From: Oscillibacter valericigenes
Lineage (GTDB): Bacteria; Bacillota; Clostridia; Oscillospirales; Oscillospiraceae
Length of the DNA stretch: 64,000 nt
Direction of reading: 5' to 3'
Assembly: GCF_016902445.1 (NCBI RefSeq)
Contig: NZ_JACSNX010000013.1
Coordinates: forward strand, 1 to 64,000
Shown here: positions 15,137-23,332 of the stretch, in pieces
How positions within the stretch are numbered: the first letter of the stretch is position 1
Layout: each line of letters starts with the position of its first letter
Made by a program: the position numbers and the translations under genes
The notes under the pieces: generated by a model
What the model saw: the letters and a program-made list of their open reading frames with translations, nothing else
What the model was told of the DNA's origin: nothing
Databases searched by the model: none

Positions 15137-15673
15137 ATGCCGGAGGACTACAGCAATATCTATAAAATCGCTCGTCGAGCGGCTGGTTTTACCCAAGAAT
15201 CAGCCGCCGAGCAACTGGAAATCTCTGTTGACAGTGTGCGGGCATATGAGACTTCCCAGCGTCTGCCGCCCAGTGAGATTGTAGAGCGGATGGTCGTCTG
15301 CTTTCACGCTCCCCAACTCGCCTACCAACATTTGCACGAGACGAACGCCCTCATATCACGGGTGATCCCACAGTTGGAGCAGCGAAGCATCCTGGAGGTT
15401 GCCATCCGGATCTACAACCGGATGCGGTATTTTTCCCAAAATGCCTGCTTGGAGCGCCTGTTGACTATTGCGGAAGATGGGCGGATCGATGACACTGAAC
15501 GGCCGGAGTTCGATGAGATCATCGAGGAGCTGCGGAGCATCATCCAGTCTGGCCTGGAGCTGGAAATCTTCTGCTCGCCTGATCCAGCCACGAAAAAAGA
15601 CCGCCCCACGGGTGGAGCCGTGAGACGGTCTGGGTTCCGGGCTTGCGCCGAGAACGATTGCAAATTTATTTAG
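15137..15673 (+). CDS. XRE-family regulator with repeat-derived C-terminus
   Basis: A 178-aa protein. Residues 5-60 form an HTH (IARRAAGFTQESAAEQLEIS, SVRAYETSQRLPPSEIVERM), followed by a helical region. The last 26 or so residues (starting KKDRPTGGAVRRSGF) are encoded by a 77-bp structured repeat that recurs at 15941-16017, so the original C-terminus was probably replaced by insertion of that element. AAAGGAGG precedes the ATG. Role: early regulatory protein, target unknown. Confidence 0.7.
   Translation: MPEDYSNIYKIARRAAGFTQESAAEQLEISVDSVRAYETSQRLPPSEIVERMVVCFHAPQLAYQHLHETNALISRVIPQLEQRSILEVAIRIYNRMRYFSQNACLERLLTIAEDGRIDDTERPEFDEIIEELRSIIQSGLELEIFCSPDPATKKDRPTGGAVRRSGFRACAENDCKFI
15594..15670. 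repeat. 77-bp structured repeat, copy A
   Basis: Nearly identical to 15941-16017. It contains a compound stem (GACCG ... CGGTC enclosing CACGG ... CCGTG, 15599-15630), preceded by six A residues, so on the minus strand it resembles a T-tailed terminator. It supplies the end of the 15137 coding region. Confidence 0.8.
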
Positions 15674-15694
15674 CCACGCCGAAAGGAGGAAACC

Positions 15695-15928
15695 ATGTAT
15701 CGGTACTTATCAGGAAGACTGCGGCAGCTGGGGCTGAAGCAGAGTGACCTGGGCTATGCCCTGGGAATCGGTGCGACCGCTGTCAGCCATCGCATGACTG
15801 GCCGCACACCATGGGGCATTGACGAGATGTATAAGGTCTTGGAGTTGTGCCAGGCCCAGCCGGAAGAGCTACATATCTACTTCCCTCCCCCGACTTCGCA
15901 GCGCCCGTACAGGAGGGCTGCGTCATGA
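15695..15928 (+). CDS. Small XRE-like regulator
   Basis: A 77-aa protein with the pattern RLRQLGLKQSDLGYALGIGATAVSHRMTGRTPW, a compact HTH. GAAAGGAGGAAACC precedes the ATG. It is similar in size and style to phage Cro/CII-type regulators, and lies between the two 77-bp repeats. Confidence 0.65.
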   Translation: MYRYLSGRLRQLGLKQSDLGYALGIGATAVSHRMTGRTPWGIDEMYKVLELCQAQPEELHIYFPPPTSQRPYRRAAS

Positions 15929-15940
15929 GGCAGTGTACAA

Positions 15941-16017
15941 AAGAAGACCGCCCCGCGGGTGGAGCCGCGAGACGGTCGGGGTTCTGGGCTTGCGCCGAGA
16001 ACGATTGCAAATCTATT
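15941..16017. repeat. 77-bp structured repeat, copy B
   Basis: Second copy of the 15594-15670 element. In its inner stem an A-T pair of copy A has become G-C (CGCGG/CCGCG at 15946-15977), a compensatory change that keeps pairing. Confidence 0.8.
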
Positions 16018-16076
16018 ATAGCAAATTCCTGCCGGATTGCAAGCCCCAGTTTCTCCAGGAAAGGGGTGACTCTCCC

Positions 16077-16166
16077 ATGATCATCTGGGGACTTGTGCTG
16101 ATCGGCATTTGCACGCTCACCAGCGGGCTGTTCCGGCTGGTGGACAAGATCGAGGGGAGGCGGTAA
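16077..16166 (+). CDS. 29-aa single-helix membrane peptide
   Basis: MIIWGLVLIGICTLTSGLF is a single hydrophobic segment followed by a charged tail (RLVDKIEGRR). GGAAAGGGG lies upstream. The next gene's GTG starts 3 bp after its stop. Function unknown. Confidence 0.5.
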   Translation: MIIWGLVLIGICTLTSGLFRLVDKIEGRR

Positions 16167-16168
16167 AC

Positions 16169-16414
16169 GTGGCCACATGGAAAGTGCTGGATCTGCGGCA
16201 GCGAAAGACCTACGGCCCCCATGACGGGGAACTGATCGTGCTGCACATGATCCCGAAGAGCGCCTGGGGACGGTCCGAGCGGTATCTCACCGGCCGCCTC
16301 CGGACTGAGGCAGGCAGGACCTGGATGCTCAGCGGTGGGAGCGTGGCCTCCCCCGCTGAGCTGCGGAAACACTATGACCTCCGGTGGCTCCGGCTGCCGG
16401 AGGACACCATCTGA
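16169..16414 (+). CDS. Hypothetical early phage protein
   Basis: 81 aa, GTG start after GAGGGGAGGCGGTAAAC. The sequence begins MATWKVLDLRQRKTYGPHDG and has no family I recognise. Its place in the tight early operon just before the replication gene is the only functional hint. Confidence 0.55.
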   Translation: MATWKVLDLRQRKTYGPHDGELIVLHMIPKSAWGRSERYLTGRLRTEAGRTWMLSGGSVASPAELRKHYDLRWLRLPEDTI

Positions 16415-16427
16415 GAGGAGGACAGCT

Positions 16428-17168
16428 ATGCGGAGGCATCCCAAGAAGGGTGGACAGTTCGCCATCATTTGGGTGGATCTGCTGTATGAGGACGCGGTAC
16501 CGGCCACCGGGAAACTGCTCTTCGGCGAGATATACCGGCTCTCCGGGCCGGACGGCTGGTGCGATGCCAGCAATCAAGACTTCATGGATCTTCTGGGGTG
16601 CAGCGAGACGACTGTCCGCAATCTGCTCAAGGCCCTGGAGGACGTGGGGCAGATCCGGGTGGTCACCCGGCCCCGCCGGGAAGGCTCCGGCGGCACGGAG
16701 CGGTGGATCTTCTGCGGTCGGAAACTGGCCCCTCCGGAGGCCCAGGAGGTACCCGCAAAAAATTGCGGGTACCCCGGGGAGGGTACCCGCAGAAATTTGA
16801 GGGGGGTACCCGCAGAAACTTGCGGGTCCACATCTATAAGTAATTATAATAATACCCCCTATAGTCCCCCAAAGGGGGATGACCCTGACCTTTCGAGGTC
16901 ATTTGACCTGTTTTGGGACAAGTACCCCAAGAAGGTCAAAAAGAAAAAGGCGCGGGAGCTCTGGCAGAAACTGCGGCCAGATGCCGGCCTGGTGTCCGTG
17001 ATCCTGGACGCCTTGGAGAAGCAGAAACGCAGTGACCGCTGGCAGCGGGATGGAGGCCAGTACATACCGGACCCCACCACCTGGCTCAACGGCCGCCGGT
17101 GGGAGGACGAACTGCCGCCAGGGCCTGATTCCCGGCCGCCCAGAAGGGAGGCATATGGATGGGAGTGA
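16428..17168 (+). CDS. Phage replication initiator-like protein containing the origin
   Basis: A 246-aa protein. Residues 1-100 form a winged-helix/HTH_36-type domain (ASNQDFMDLLGCSETTVRNLLKAL region). Residues 110-150 are a low-complexity linker encoded by iteron repeats. The C-terminal part (FDLFWDKYPKKVKKKKARELW ... PDPTTWLNGRRWEDE) is the conserved tail of phage O/DnaD-type primosome proteins. Iterons inside the initiator gene followed by an AT-rich stretch match the lambda O arrangement. It overlaps the DnaB-type helicase gene, which it probably loads. Confidence 0.82.
   Translation: MRRHPKKGGQFAIIWVDLLYEDAVPATGKLLFGEIYRLSGPDGWCDASNQDFMDLLGCSETTVRNLLKALEDVGQIRVVTRPRREGSGGTERWIFCGRKLAPPEAQEVPAKNCGYPGEGTRRNLRGVPAETCGSTSISNYNNTPYSPPKGDDPDLSRSFDLFWDKYPKKVKKKKARELWQKLRPDAGLVSVILDALEKQKRSDRWQRDGGQYIPDPTTWLNGRRWEDELPPGPDSRPPRREAYGWE
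16748..16858. other. Probable phage replication origin (iterons plus AT-rich region)
   Basis: Three related iterons start at 16748, 16782 and 16805. The first and third are near-perfect palindromes with arms GGTACCCGCA and TGCGGGTACC; the second keeps only the left arm. A strongly AT-rich 29-bp segment (16830-16858) follows, suitable for unwinding. They lie inside the initiator gene. Confidence 0.75.
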
Positions 17169-18559
17169 ACAGGGACAATGCAGCACGTCGAGAGCATGCA
17201 TTGGATGCGGAGCAAGCGGTGCTGGGTTCGTTCCTGATCGACACCGGCATCCAACAGCAGCTGTTTGCGCGGGTGCGGCCGGAGGATTTTTTGAGCCCGG
17301 CCAATCGGAAGATCTACACCACGGCTCGGGCGCTGTTCAGGGCCGGGGAGCCGGTGGACGGCGTCACGGTCCGGGATAAACTGGGCCAGGATTATACGCG
17401 CCCGCTGATGGAGCTGATGGAGATCACCCCCACCAGCGCCAATTGGGAGGTCTACGCCGCCAAGATGCGGGACCAGGCGGATCACCAGCGGCTGCGGGAC
17501 CTTGCAGAGCATGTGCTGGAGCAGCCGAATCTGGAGAGCTGCCGCCCTTATGTGGCGGACATGAGCCAAGTCCTGTCCGCAGGACCGGAGGCAGACAGCT
17601 GGACCATGCGGCAGATGGCAGACGATTTTTTCAACAGCCAGGACCCGAACGTGCCGAAGCCGAAGTACATCACCTATGGCCTGGACGTACTGGACAATGG
17701 CAGCTACACGGAGCTGGGAGATGTGGTCATCATCGGCGGGTACCCGTCGGACGGCAAAACAGCCCTGGCGTTGTCCTTGGCCTATCACATGGCGGCAGAA
17801 TACAAGGTCGGTTTTTTTAGCCTGGAGACGGACAAGCGCAAGATCCGGGACCGGCTGATGGCCCATATCGGGCAGATATCCTTGGGGGACATCAAGCGGC
17901 GCCGCCTGACGGACCCAGACTGGGTGGCTCTGGCGGCCAAGGGCACCGAGATGGCCAAGCGGGATCTGATTGTGGTCCAGGCCGCCGGTATGACGGCCCC
18001 GGAGATCCAGAGTGTGGCGCAGGCCTATGGCTTCCAGGTCATCCTGATCGACTACATCCAGCTGGTGACACCGGAGACAGACCGGCGGGCGCCCCGCAGT
18101 GAGCAGGTGGCGGAGGTGTCTCGGAGCTTTCATACATTCGCCCAGCGGACAGGTACCCTGGTGGTGGAGCTGGCACAACTCACCCGGCCAGAAAAAGGGG
18201 CATGGCGGCCGCCCACCATGCAGGACCTGAAGGAGAGCGGGCAGCTGGAGCAGGATGCGGATATGATCGTGCTGCTCTACCGGCCTGACCCAGAGGACAA
18301 AACACTGGACCAGAACGAAACCCGGAGCCTTAAAATCGGAAAGAACAAGGAGGGACGCCGGGGCACCTGGCTCCTGGCCTTTGACGGAGACCGGCAGACA
18401 TTTGAACTTTTGGGTGCTGACGGCAAACCCCGCCGGCGTCCCAGCGACCGGAAACGTCGGAAGCGGGACGAGGGGCCGGTTGGGCAGGTGGACTTCTGGG
18501 CCGATGGCGGAGAATTCAGGGACACGCCGTGGGGCCAGGAGGAGGCGAATGCAAAATGA
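17159..18559 (+). CDS. dnaB: Replicative DNA helicase (DnaB-like)
   Basis: A 466-aa hexameric helicase. The N-terminal domain (DAEQAVLGSFLID near residue 16) is followed by the RecA-like domain with Walker A GGYPSDGKTALALSLA, FFSLETDK, Walker B VILIDYIQLV and the QLTRPEKG ... LKESGQLEQDADMIVLLYR motif of DnaB. It overlaps the initiator gene by 10 bp and the next gene by an ATGA junction. It would unwind phage DNA at the origin upstream. Confidence 0.92.
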   Translation: MGVNRDNAARREHALDAEQAVLGSFLIDTGIQQQLFARVRPEDFLSPANRKIYTTARALFRAGEPVDGVTVRDKLGQDYTRPLMELMEITPTSANWEVYAAKMRDQADHQRLRDLAEHVLEQPNLESCRPYVADMSQVLSAGPEADSWTMRQMADDFFNSQDPNVPKPKYITYGLDVLDNGSYTELGDVVIIGGYPSDGKTALALSLAYHMAAEYKVGFFSLETDKRKIRDRLMAHIGQISLGDIKRRRLTDPDWVALAAKGTEMAKRDLIVVQAAGMTAPEIQSVAQAYGFQVILIDYIQLVTPETDRRAPRSEQVAEVSRSFHTFAQRTGTLVVELAQLTRPEKGAWRPPTMQDLKESGQLEQDADMIVLLYRPDPEDKTLDQNETRSLKIGKNKEGRRGTWLLAFDGDRQTFELLGADGKPRRRPSDRKRRKRDEGPVGQVDFWADGGEFRDTPWGQEEANAK

Positions 18560-18798
18560 GAGTCGGAGACGTGCTATATATCAGGCCGAATTTTTACACG
18601 GAATACATGGGCGGAAATGATGGCCCCCGGCCGGCCCGGGTGGTCTACATCCACCCGCTGGTGCGGTTTTACGTGGCGGAGTTCCGGAGCGATCTGGGGC
18701 TCCCCTGGCGGGAGACATTTTACCCATACACACGGCGGATCGCGGACATCGTGGACCGGTCCGCGCCGTATCTGCCGCATGAAAAGGAGCTGTTTTGA
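18556..18798 (+). CDS. Hypothetical early protein
   Basis: 80 aa, overlapping the helicase stop in an ATGA junction and abutting the ParA gene. The sequence MRVGDVLYIRPNFYTEYMGG followed by VYIHPLVRFYVAEF is beta-rich, but I recognise no family. Confidence 0.6.
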   Translation: MRVGDVLYIRPNFYTEYMGGNDGPRPARVVYIHPLVRFYVAEFRSDLGLPWRETFYPYTRRIADIVDRSAPYLPHEKELF

Positions 18799-19599
18799 GT
18801 GAGGACGATTGCAATCATGAACAACAAGGGCGGCGTCGGCAAGACCGTCACCGCCATCAACCTAGCGGATATCCTGGTGCGGGACTACCGCCAGCGGGTG
18901 ATCCTGGTGGACTGCGACGGGCAGATGAACCTGACCAGGTTTTTTGTCCCGGACTTTGACCCGGATGCGGAGTACACCATGGTGTCCCTGCTGGAGGGGG
19001 ACGGGGAGGCGCTGTGGAGCGACAACCTGCTGCAGGTGAGCAAGGATCTGTGGCTGATTCCCGGTAGCCCGGAGCTGTACACGGAGGATCTGGAGGCCGT
19101 CATGGAGGGCCAGGATCAGGTCAAGACCCGCCGGGTAGCGAACTTCGTGGACTGCGCCCGGAAAGACGACGGGGCGGACTTCATCATCTTCGACTGCCCG
19201 CCGGGCTTCACGGCGGCCAGCCTGGCGGCTCTGCTGGCCAGCGACGAGGTGGTCATCCCCATGGAGCTGGATGGATTTTCGGTCACCGGCATGGTGACCA
19301 TGCGGCAGCAGCTGGCGCTGCTGAAGCGCAGCGGCCTGCGGGTTCCCAGGGCCTTCGTGCTGATCAACCGATGGCGGGCCACGGAGTTTGTCAGCGAAGT
19401 GGAGACTCAGCTGCGGGAGATGTCCGAGCACGTCAAGATCCCCGTCTATCAGCAGGTGATCCGCAAGAGCGAAAAGGTGCCGGAGAGCACGGTGACCGGG
19501 TCCCCGCTGTCTGTGTACAGCCCCCGGAGCGCCGCCGGCGTGGACTTCCGGCGCTGGGTCCGGGAGCTGTGGGGAGGTATGGGCCATGAGCAAGTTTGA
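18799..19599 (+). CDS. parA: ParA/Soj-family partition ATPase
   Basis: A 266-aa ATPase with the deviant Walker A MNNKGGVGKTVTAINLA at the N-terminus, LVDCDGQMNLTRFF and FIIFDCPPGFTAASLAAL (Walker B). It has no N-terminal HTH, so it belongs to the short ParA class. GTG start immediately after the previous stop. With ParB downstream it would segregate DNA carrying parS-like sites, a function expected of a plasmid-state phage. Confidence 0.9.
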   Translation: MRTIAIMNNKGGVGKTVTAINLADILVRDYRQRVILVDCDGQMNLTRFFVPDFDPDAEYTMVSLLEGDGEALWSDNLLQVSKDLWLIPGSPELYTEDLEAVMEGQDQVKTRRVANFVDCARKDDGADFIIFDCPPGFTAASLAALLASDEVVIPMELDGFSVTGMVTMRQQLALLKRSGLRVPRAFVLINRWRATEFVSEVETQLREMSEHVKIPVYQQVIRKSEKVPESTVTGSPLSVYSPRSAAGVDFRRWVRELWGGMGHEQV

Positions 19600-21001
19600 C
19601 CTGAGCCGGATCGTGGGGGCCGCCGATGTGTCCGAATCGGACACGGAGCTGCGGGAGATCTTCCTGGACAAGATCCGGGAGAACCCGGAGAACTTCTACC
19701 CGCCCCTGCCGGAGGACGAGGCGGAGGCCCTGCGGGAGTCCATCCAGGCCAACGGTCTGCTGGAGCCCCTGCTGGTGGTGCCGGACGGCGCTATATACCG
19801 CCTGGTGTCCGGCCACAACCGGCTCCGGGCTCTGCGGGACCTCCGGGCCAACGCCTTTGGCATGGACTACAAGACGGCCCTGTGCCGGGTGCTGCAGCCC
19901 ATGGACGCGGACCACGAGATCACCGCTATCATCGAGGCCAACCGGCAGCGGAGAAAGACTCCGGCGGTGCTGCAGCAGGAGGCGGAGGCTCTCACGGAGG
20001 TCTACGTCCGGCGGAAGCAGGCCGGAGAAGATCTCCCAGGCCGTATCCGGGATCGGGTGGCGGAGGCCATGCAGGTGAGCGCCACGAAACTGGCCAACCT
20101 CAACGCCATCAAAAACGGCATCCGGGAGCCTGTATTTGCATCGGCATGGGCAAGCGGGAACATTTCAGAGGCCTGCGCCCTGGAAATTGCTCGGATGGAT
20201 GCAGAAAGCCAGCACCAGCTGGCAGTCTGGCTGGAAGATGAGCGGGAGCCGTGTGCGCTGAGCCTGGTGCGGGAGTTTAACGCAATCTCCCACAAACTGG
20301 ACCATGACTGCAAGCTGGCCGGGATGCCTTGCCCCAATGCGCGGGCCATGTATAAGGCGTTTGTACGGCATGGCACCTGGGAAGGTTGTTGCGGTTGCTG
20401 CTCCTGTTGCCTACGGCGGGATACCTGCTCCATCTGCTGCCAGTATGTGGAGCGGAAGGCCCAGGCGCCGGTGGACGAGCCGACGCCGGAGCCCGCGCCG
20501 CCCATCAGTGAGCCTAAGCCCGGCATCGACTGGCAGCGGGAGCGTGAGGCGTTCGGAGCCCGCCTGCGGAAGGCTCGGGAGGAAACCGGCCTGGACCGGG
20601 CGGCATTTGCGGAAAGGATCGGAGCCTACAAGGCTACATACTCCGCCTGGGAAAATGGCTCTCTGCCCGGAAGTAGCCAGTTCCCAGACCTGGCCCGGGC
20701 GCTGGGGGTCAGCACGGACTATCTGTACGGCCTGACGGACGATCCCACACCGCCAGGCGAACGGGCGCCCCAGCCAGAGGGTCAGTTGACCATTGCCGGG
20801 TGGATGCCGGGCAGCTGCAGCCCGTCAGAGCCGGGGGAGTTTGCAGTGCTGGTAGACCTGGGGGCTGATGGATATTATCGGGCGTTCATGGCCTGGGATG
20901 GTGCCGATTGGGAGATGCTGCCGTCCCGTCAAAAGCCGGAGCTGCCCATCGGCTGGTGGCTCCGTTTACCACCGGAGCCGGAGAAAGGAGAAACAGTATG
21001 A
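19586..21001 (+). CDS. parB: ParB-like protein fused to a Cys cluster, XRE domain and C-terminal domain
   Basis: A 471-aa multidomain protein. Residues 24-130 are a ParB/Srx domain (ALRESIQANGLLEPLLVV, LVSGHNRLRALRDL), 150-200 a ParB-type HTH (VAEAMQVSATKLANLNAIK), 268-286 a cluster of nine cysteines (CCGCCSCCLRRDTCSICC), 321-383 an XRE HTH (RLRKAREETGLDRAAFAERI ... LARALGVSTDYLYGL) and 400-465 a DUF551-like tail. The added XRE domain and Cys cluster are not part of ordinary ParB. Codons 15-20 are formed by one of the six 17-bp palindromes. It overlaps parA by 14 bp. Confidence 0.85.
   Translation: MSKFDLSRIVGAADVSESDTELREIFLDKIRENPENFYPPLPEDEAEALRESIQANGLLEPLLVVPDGAIYRLVSGHNRLRALRDLRANAFGMDYKTALCRVLQPMDADHEITAIIEANRQRRKTPAVLQQEAEALTEVYVRRKQAGEDLPGRIRDRVAEAMQVSATKLANLNAIKNGIREPVFASAWASGNISEACALEIARMDAESQHQLAVWLEDEREPCALSLVREFNAISHKLDHDCKLAGMPCPNARAMYKAFVRHGTWEGCCGCCSCCLRRDTCSICCQYVERKAQAPVDEPTPEPAPPISEPKPGIDWQREREAFGARLRKAREETGLDRAAFAERIGAYKATYSAWENGSLPGSSQFPDLARALGVSTDYLYGLTDDPTPPGERAPQPEGQLTIAGWMPGSCSPSEPGEFAVLVDLGADGYYRAFMAWDGADWEMLPSRQKPELPIGWWLRLPPEPEKGETV
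19628..19644 (+). repeat. 17-bp prophage palindrome, copy 2 (inside parB)
   Basis: GTGTCCGAATCGGACAC at codons 15-20 of parB, immediately downstream of parA. The proximity to parAB fits a centromere-like site. Confidence 0.95.
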
Positions 21002-21276
21002 TCAATTTTGTCAACGACCCTGAACATGATCGATTTACAGCTGCGGCATCCGGAAGTCTGGGCGAGATCGTGTCAGAAATCGGACTCTGTATAAACATCG
21101 CCTATAATCTGATCCGGTCCAGAAACCCCGCTGCGGGACAACATTTTCAGGGCGCTTTGCGCTTTATGCTCCGCCCTGAAAGCCCTGTATGGGAAAAGGA
21201 GGACGTGCAAGACCATCAAGAAGGGGGCAAGTTCGTGCACGTGGTGGATTTGGACAAGGAGGTTCCCCATGAGTGA
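20998..21276 (+). CDS. Hypothetical early protein
   Basis: 92 aa, starting in an ATGA overlap with parB after GGAGAAACAGT. Begins MINFVNDPEHDRFTAAASG and has no recognised motif. Confidence 0.6.
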   Translation: MINFVNDPEHDRFTAAASGSLGEIVSEIGLCINIAYNLIRSRNPAAGQHFQGALRFMLRPESPVWEKEDVQDHQEGGKFVHVVDLDKEVPHE

Positions 21277-21511
21277 GCAGGCATTTGAGCGGAAAAAGGA
21301 CTTTGTCAACCATGCTCTGAGCCGCTGCGTGGCGGCCATGTACCCCAACGTGTGCCGGGTGGCCTACCACATCCGGGACACCGACGAGGGCCTGCGGGAG
21401 ACCGCCATGATCCACCTGGCCGGGGGCTATTCCCGGCGGGTGGATGTGACGGGGCTGGACCTGCCGGCCACGCTGGACGCCGTGCTGGCGGTGTTCCGGG
21501 AGGCGGCGTAA
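21269..21511 (+). CDS. Hypothetical early protein
   Basis: 80 aa; AAGGAGG lies before the ATG. MSEQAFERKKDFVNHALSRC leads into a helical N-terminus and a beta-rich region. Unknown family. Confidence 0.6.
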   Translation: MSEQAFERKKDFVNHALSRCVAAMYPNVCRVAYHIRDTDEGLRETAMIHLAGGYSRRVDVTGLDLPATLDAVLAVFREAA

Positions 21512-21621
21512 TGGCCCGCTACACTGGCCGCGAAAAGCGGCAGAAGCTCCTGCTGCGCCTGGCAATGGCGGCATGGGTGATCGTTCTGTGCATGGTCCTA
21601 TGCCTCTGGGTGAGGGGGTGA
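21511..21621 (+). CDS. 36-aa membrane peptide
   Basis: MARYTGREKRQKLLL is basic, followed by a hydrophobic segment (LAMAAWVIVLCMVLCLWV). The start overlaps the previous stop by one base. A single-helix peptide of unknown function. Confidence 0.5.
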   Translation: MARYTGREKRQKLLLRLAMAAWVIVLCMVLCLWVRG

Positions 21622-21625
21622 TCCT

Positions 21626-22159
21626 GTGCACATGACGGACGACGAGATCCGCAGCTCCATGCGCAAGGCCAAAAATCCCACAGAGCAGGTCAAGGTCCTG
21701 GCGGAGCTGAACGCCTGCAGCGAGGCGGAGGTCCGCGCCAAACTGGAGGAGCTGGGCATTGCGGTCCCTGCCAAAAAGCCCAAGGTCTGGAAATTCGACA
21801 CAGGCCGGGCCCGCCAGCTGCTGGCGGAAGGCAGGACAGACCTTGAGGCCGCAGAGATGCTGGGGATCAGCAAGCAGACCTTTGGGGACTGGCGCCGGTC
21901 CATGAAGCTCCGGGTGAATCCGGAGCCCCGCCGCCCGGCGAAGGTAAAGCAGGCCGCGCCGGGCCCGGCCCCGGCTGTGCCGGCCTCCGGGGAGCCCGGC
22001 ACAATGACCGCTGCACGCATGGCGCAGATCTTCACCCAACTGGCCAAATGGCATCCCGACGCCGCCGTGTCCTTCAGCGGGCAGGACATCCGGCGGGTGG
22101 AGCTTGTGAGTACCTACGAGGGCGCCGGCGAGCCGGTGCTCTGCGTACGGATCGAGTGA
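21626..22159 (+). CDS. Hypothetical protein with HTH-like segment
   Basis: 177 aa. Residues 60-95 (ARQLLAEGRTDLEAAEMLGI, KQTFGDWRRS) look like a homeodomain-type HTH, flanked by a Pro/Ala-rich linker and a short beta-rich C-terminus. GTG start after GAGGGGG; the ATG two codons later is possible. Probably an early DNA-binding protein. Confidence 0.65.
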   Translation: MHMTDDEIRSSMRKAKNPTEQVKVLAELNACSEAEVRAKLEELGIAVPAKKPKVWKFDTGRARQLLAEGRTDLEAAEMLGISKQTFGDWRRSMKLRVNPEPRRPAKVKQAAPGPAPAVPASGEPGTMTAARMAQIFTQLAKWHPDAAVSFSGQDIRRVELVSTYEGAGEPVLCVRIE

Positions 22160-22168
22160 GGTGACAAC

Positions 22169-22666
22169 ATGACAACCATGGATTTTAGTACCACGCTGAA
22201 CGCTCTCCGGAAACTGCGCGTTGAGACTGGAAGTCTTGCCTGCCTAGGATGCGGGTACGAGCACAACTGCTCCACACATGGGTGTGCCATCCTGCGTAAT
22301 GCCATAGAGCACATGGAGGCGGCTCTTTCGAACTATGATAGCCTCTCTGCTCTGGTGGACCATCTGGAGACGGAGCTGAAAAGTGAGATCCTATCAGCGG
22401 CCGAACTCCGGGCCAGGCTGGCGAACGAGTGGGTGAGCGTGGAGGAGAGGTTGCCAACGGACGAGCGTCCGGTTTTGGTATTCGTCGGTTATGCAGACAC
22501 CATGACGGGATTTATTACCACTTCGTCCTATTTTTGCTTTGACGTAAATCCGCATTGGCAGTGGGATGGATTGGTCCGGGATGAGCAGCGGACTCTTTTC
22601 TGGATGTCCCTTCCCGCACCGCCTGACCGCCGCCCGCCGGAGGGGGAGGAGGACCATCATGACTGA
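22169..22666 (+). CDS. DUF551 domain protein
   Basis: 165 aa. The N-terminal half has CLGCGYEHNCSTHGC (possible metal site) and a coiled-coil-like helix. The C-terminal half has the DUF551 pattern: WVSVEERLPTDERPVLVFVG ... FWMSLPAPP. Such proteins are frequent in phage early regions and have no assigned function. Confidence 0.75.
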   Translation: MTTMDFSTTLNALRKLRVETGSLACLGCGYEHNCSTHGCAILRNAIEHMEAALSNYDSLSALVDHLETELKSEILSAAELRARLANEWVSVEERLPTDERPVLVFVGYADTMTGFITTSSYFCFDVNPHWQWDGLVRDEQRTLFWMSLPAPPDRRPPEGEEDHHD

Positions 22667-22901
22667 CCTGATTTGTTCCATGGCCTGCACGCACCGCACA
22701 AAGCGCCCCCTGCGGAAGCGGCGGAAGAAGGACGGAAGCCCGTGCTATGGGTGCACTCTGAAATATGTAACGATTTCCAGGGCGTTTGATATTGACGGCG
22801 ACATTTGCGCCGTAGCTGGGGAAGAAAACATGGAACACTGCAATTTCTATGATCCAACAGATGAGAGTGAAGGAGATGGCACACCACATGACGTATTATA
22901 A
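22659..22901 (+). CDS. Cys-rich hypothetical protein
   Basis: 80 aa, start after AGGGGGAGGAGG. Five cysteines (CSMACTH, GSPCYGC, HCNF) suggest a small zinc-binding protein. Unknown family. Confidence 0.55.
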   Translation: MTDLICSMACTHRTKRPLRKRRKKDGSPCYGCTLKYVTISRAFDIDGDICAVAGEENMEHCNFYDPTDESEGDGTPHDVL

Positions 22902-23079
22902 AGCTTTCCGCACGCTTCCGCCGGAGCAGCTGGCCCGCCTGCTCCTCTGTCCAAACCAGACCGCCCGCCGGCTTAATCCAATCCCTTGTACCCAGGGTAA
23001 ACCGGAGCACACCTCATGCGATCAGTGTATCGCGGCATTTTTGCTGACGGAGGTCGACCCTCGTGATGCTGCTCAGTGA
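22888..23079 (+). CDS. Small hypothetical protein
   Basis: 63 aa from MTYYKAFRTLPPEQLARLL; AAGGAG lies 12 nt upstream. An earlier in-frame ATG at 22876 abuts the ribosome site and is less likely. It carries four cysteines. Unknown. Confidence 0.5.
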   Translation: MTYYKAFRTLPPEQLARLLLCPNQTARRLNPIPCTQGKPEHTSCDQCIAAFLLTEVDPRDAAQ

Positions 23080-23332
23080 TAATGACCTCGCCACCATCCA
23101 GACTGCCCTGGACTCCCGGCTGGAGATCGAGATGACCCGGTCCCTCGGGGATCTCCGCATCAAAGTCTCCACGTCCAGGGCTCCGCCTGTTTGGCGTCCC
23201 TGGATTATGCTGGCCAGAGTGGAGATCTGGACCGGCCATACTTACAGCACCCAGTGGTGTGTGTCATGTGAGGAGGTACGGATGGCGTGCAAGAGTGGAT
23301 CTGCGTCCGCCAGCGGGCAGGGCCGCTGGTGA
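23063..23332 (+). CDS. Small hypothetical protein
   Basis: 89 aa from a GTG (GGAGG 9 nt upstream). MMLLSDNDLATIQTALDSRL is helical, then beta-rich. No family recognised. Confidence 0.5.
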   Translation: MMLLSDNDLATIQTALDSRLEIEMTRSLGDLRIKVSTSRAPPVWRPWIMLARVEIWTGHTYSTQWCVSCEEVRMACKSGSASASGQGRW

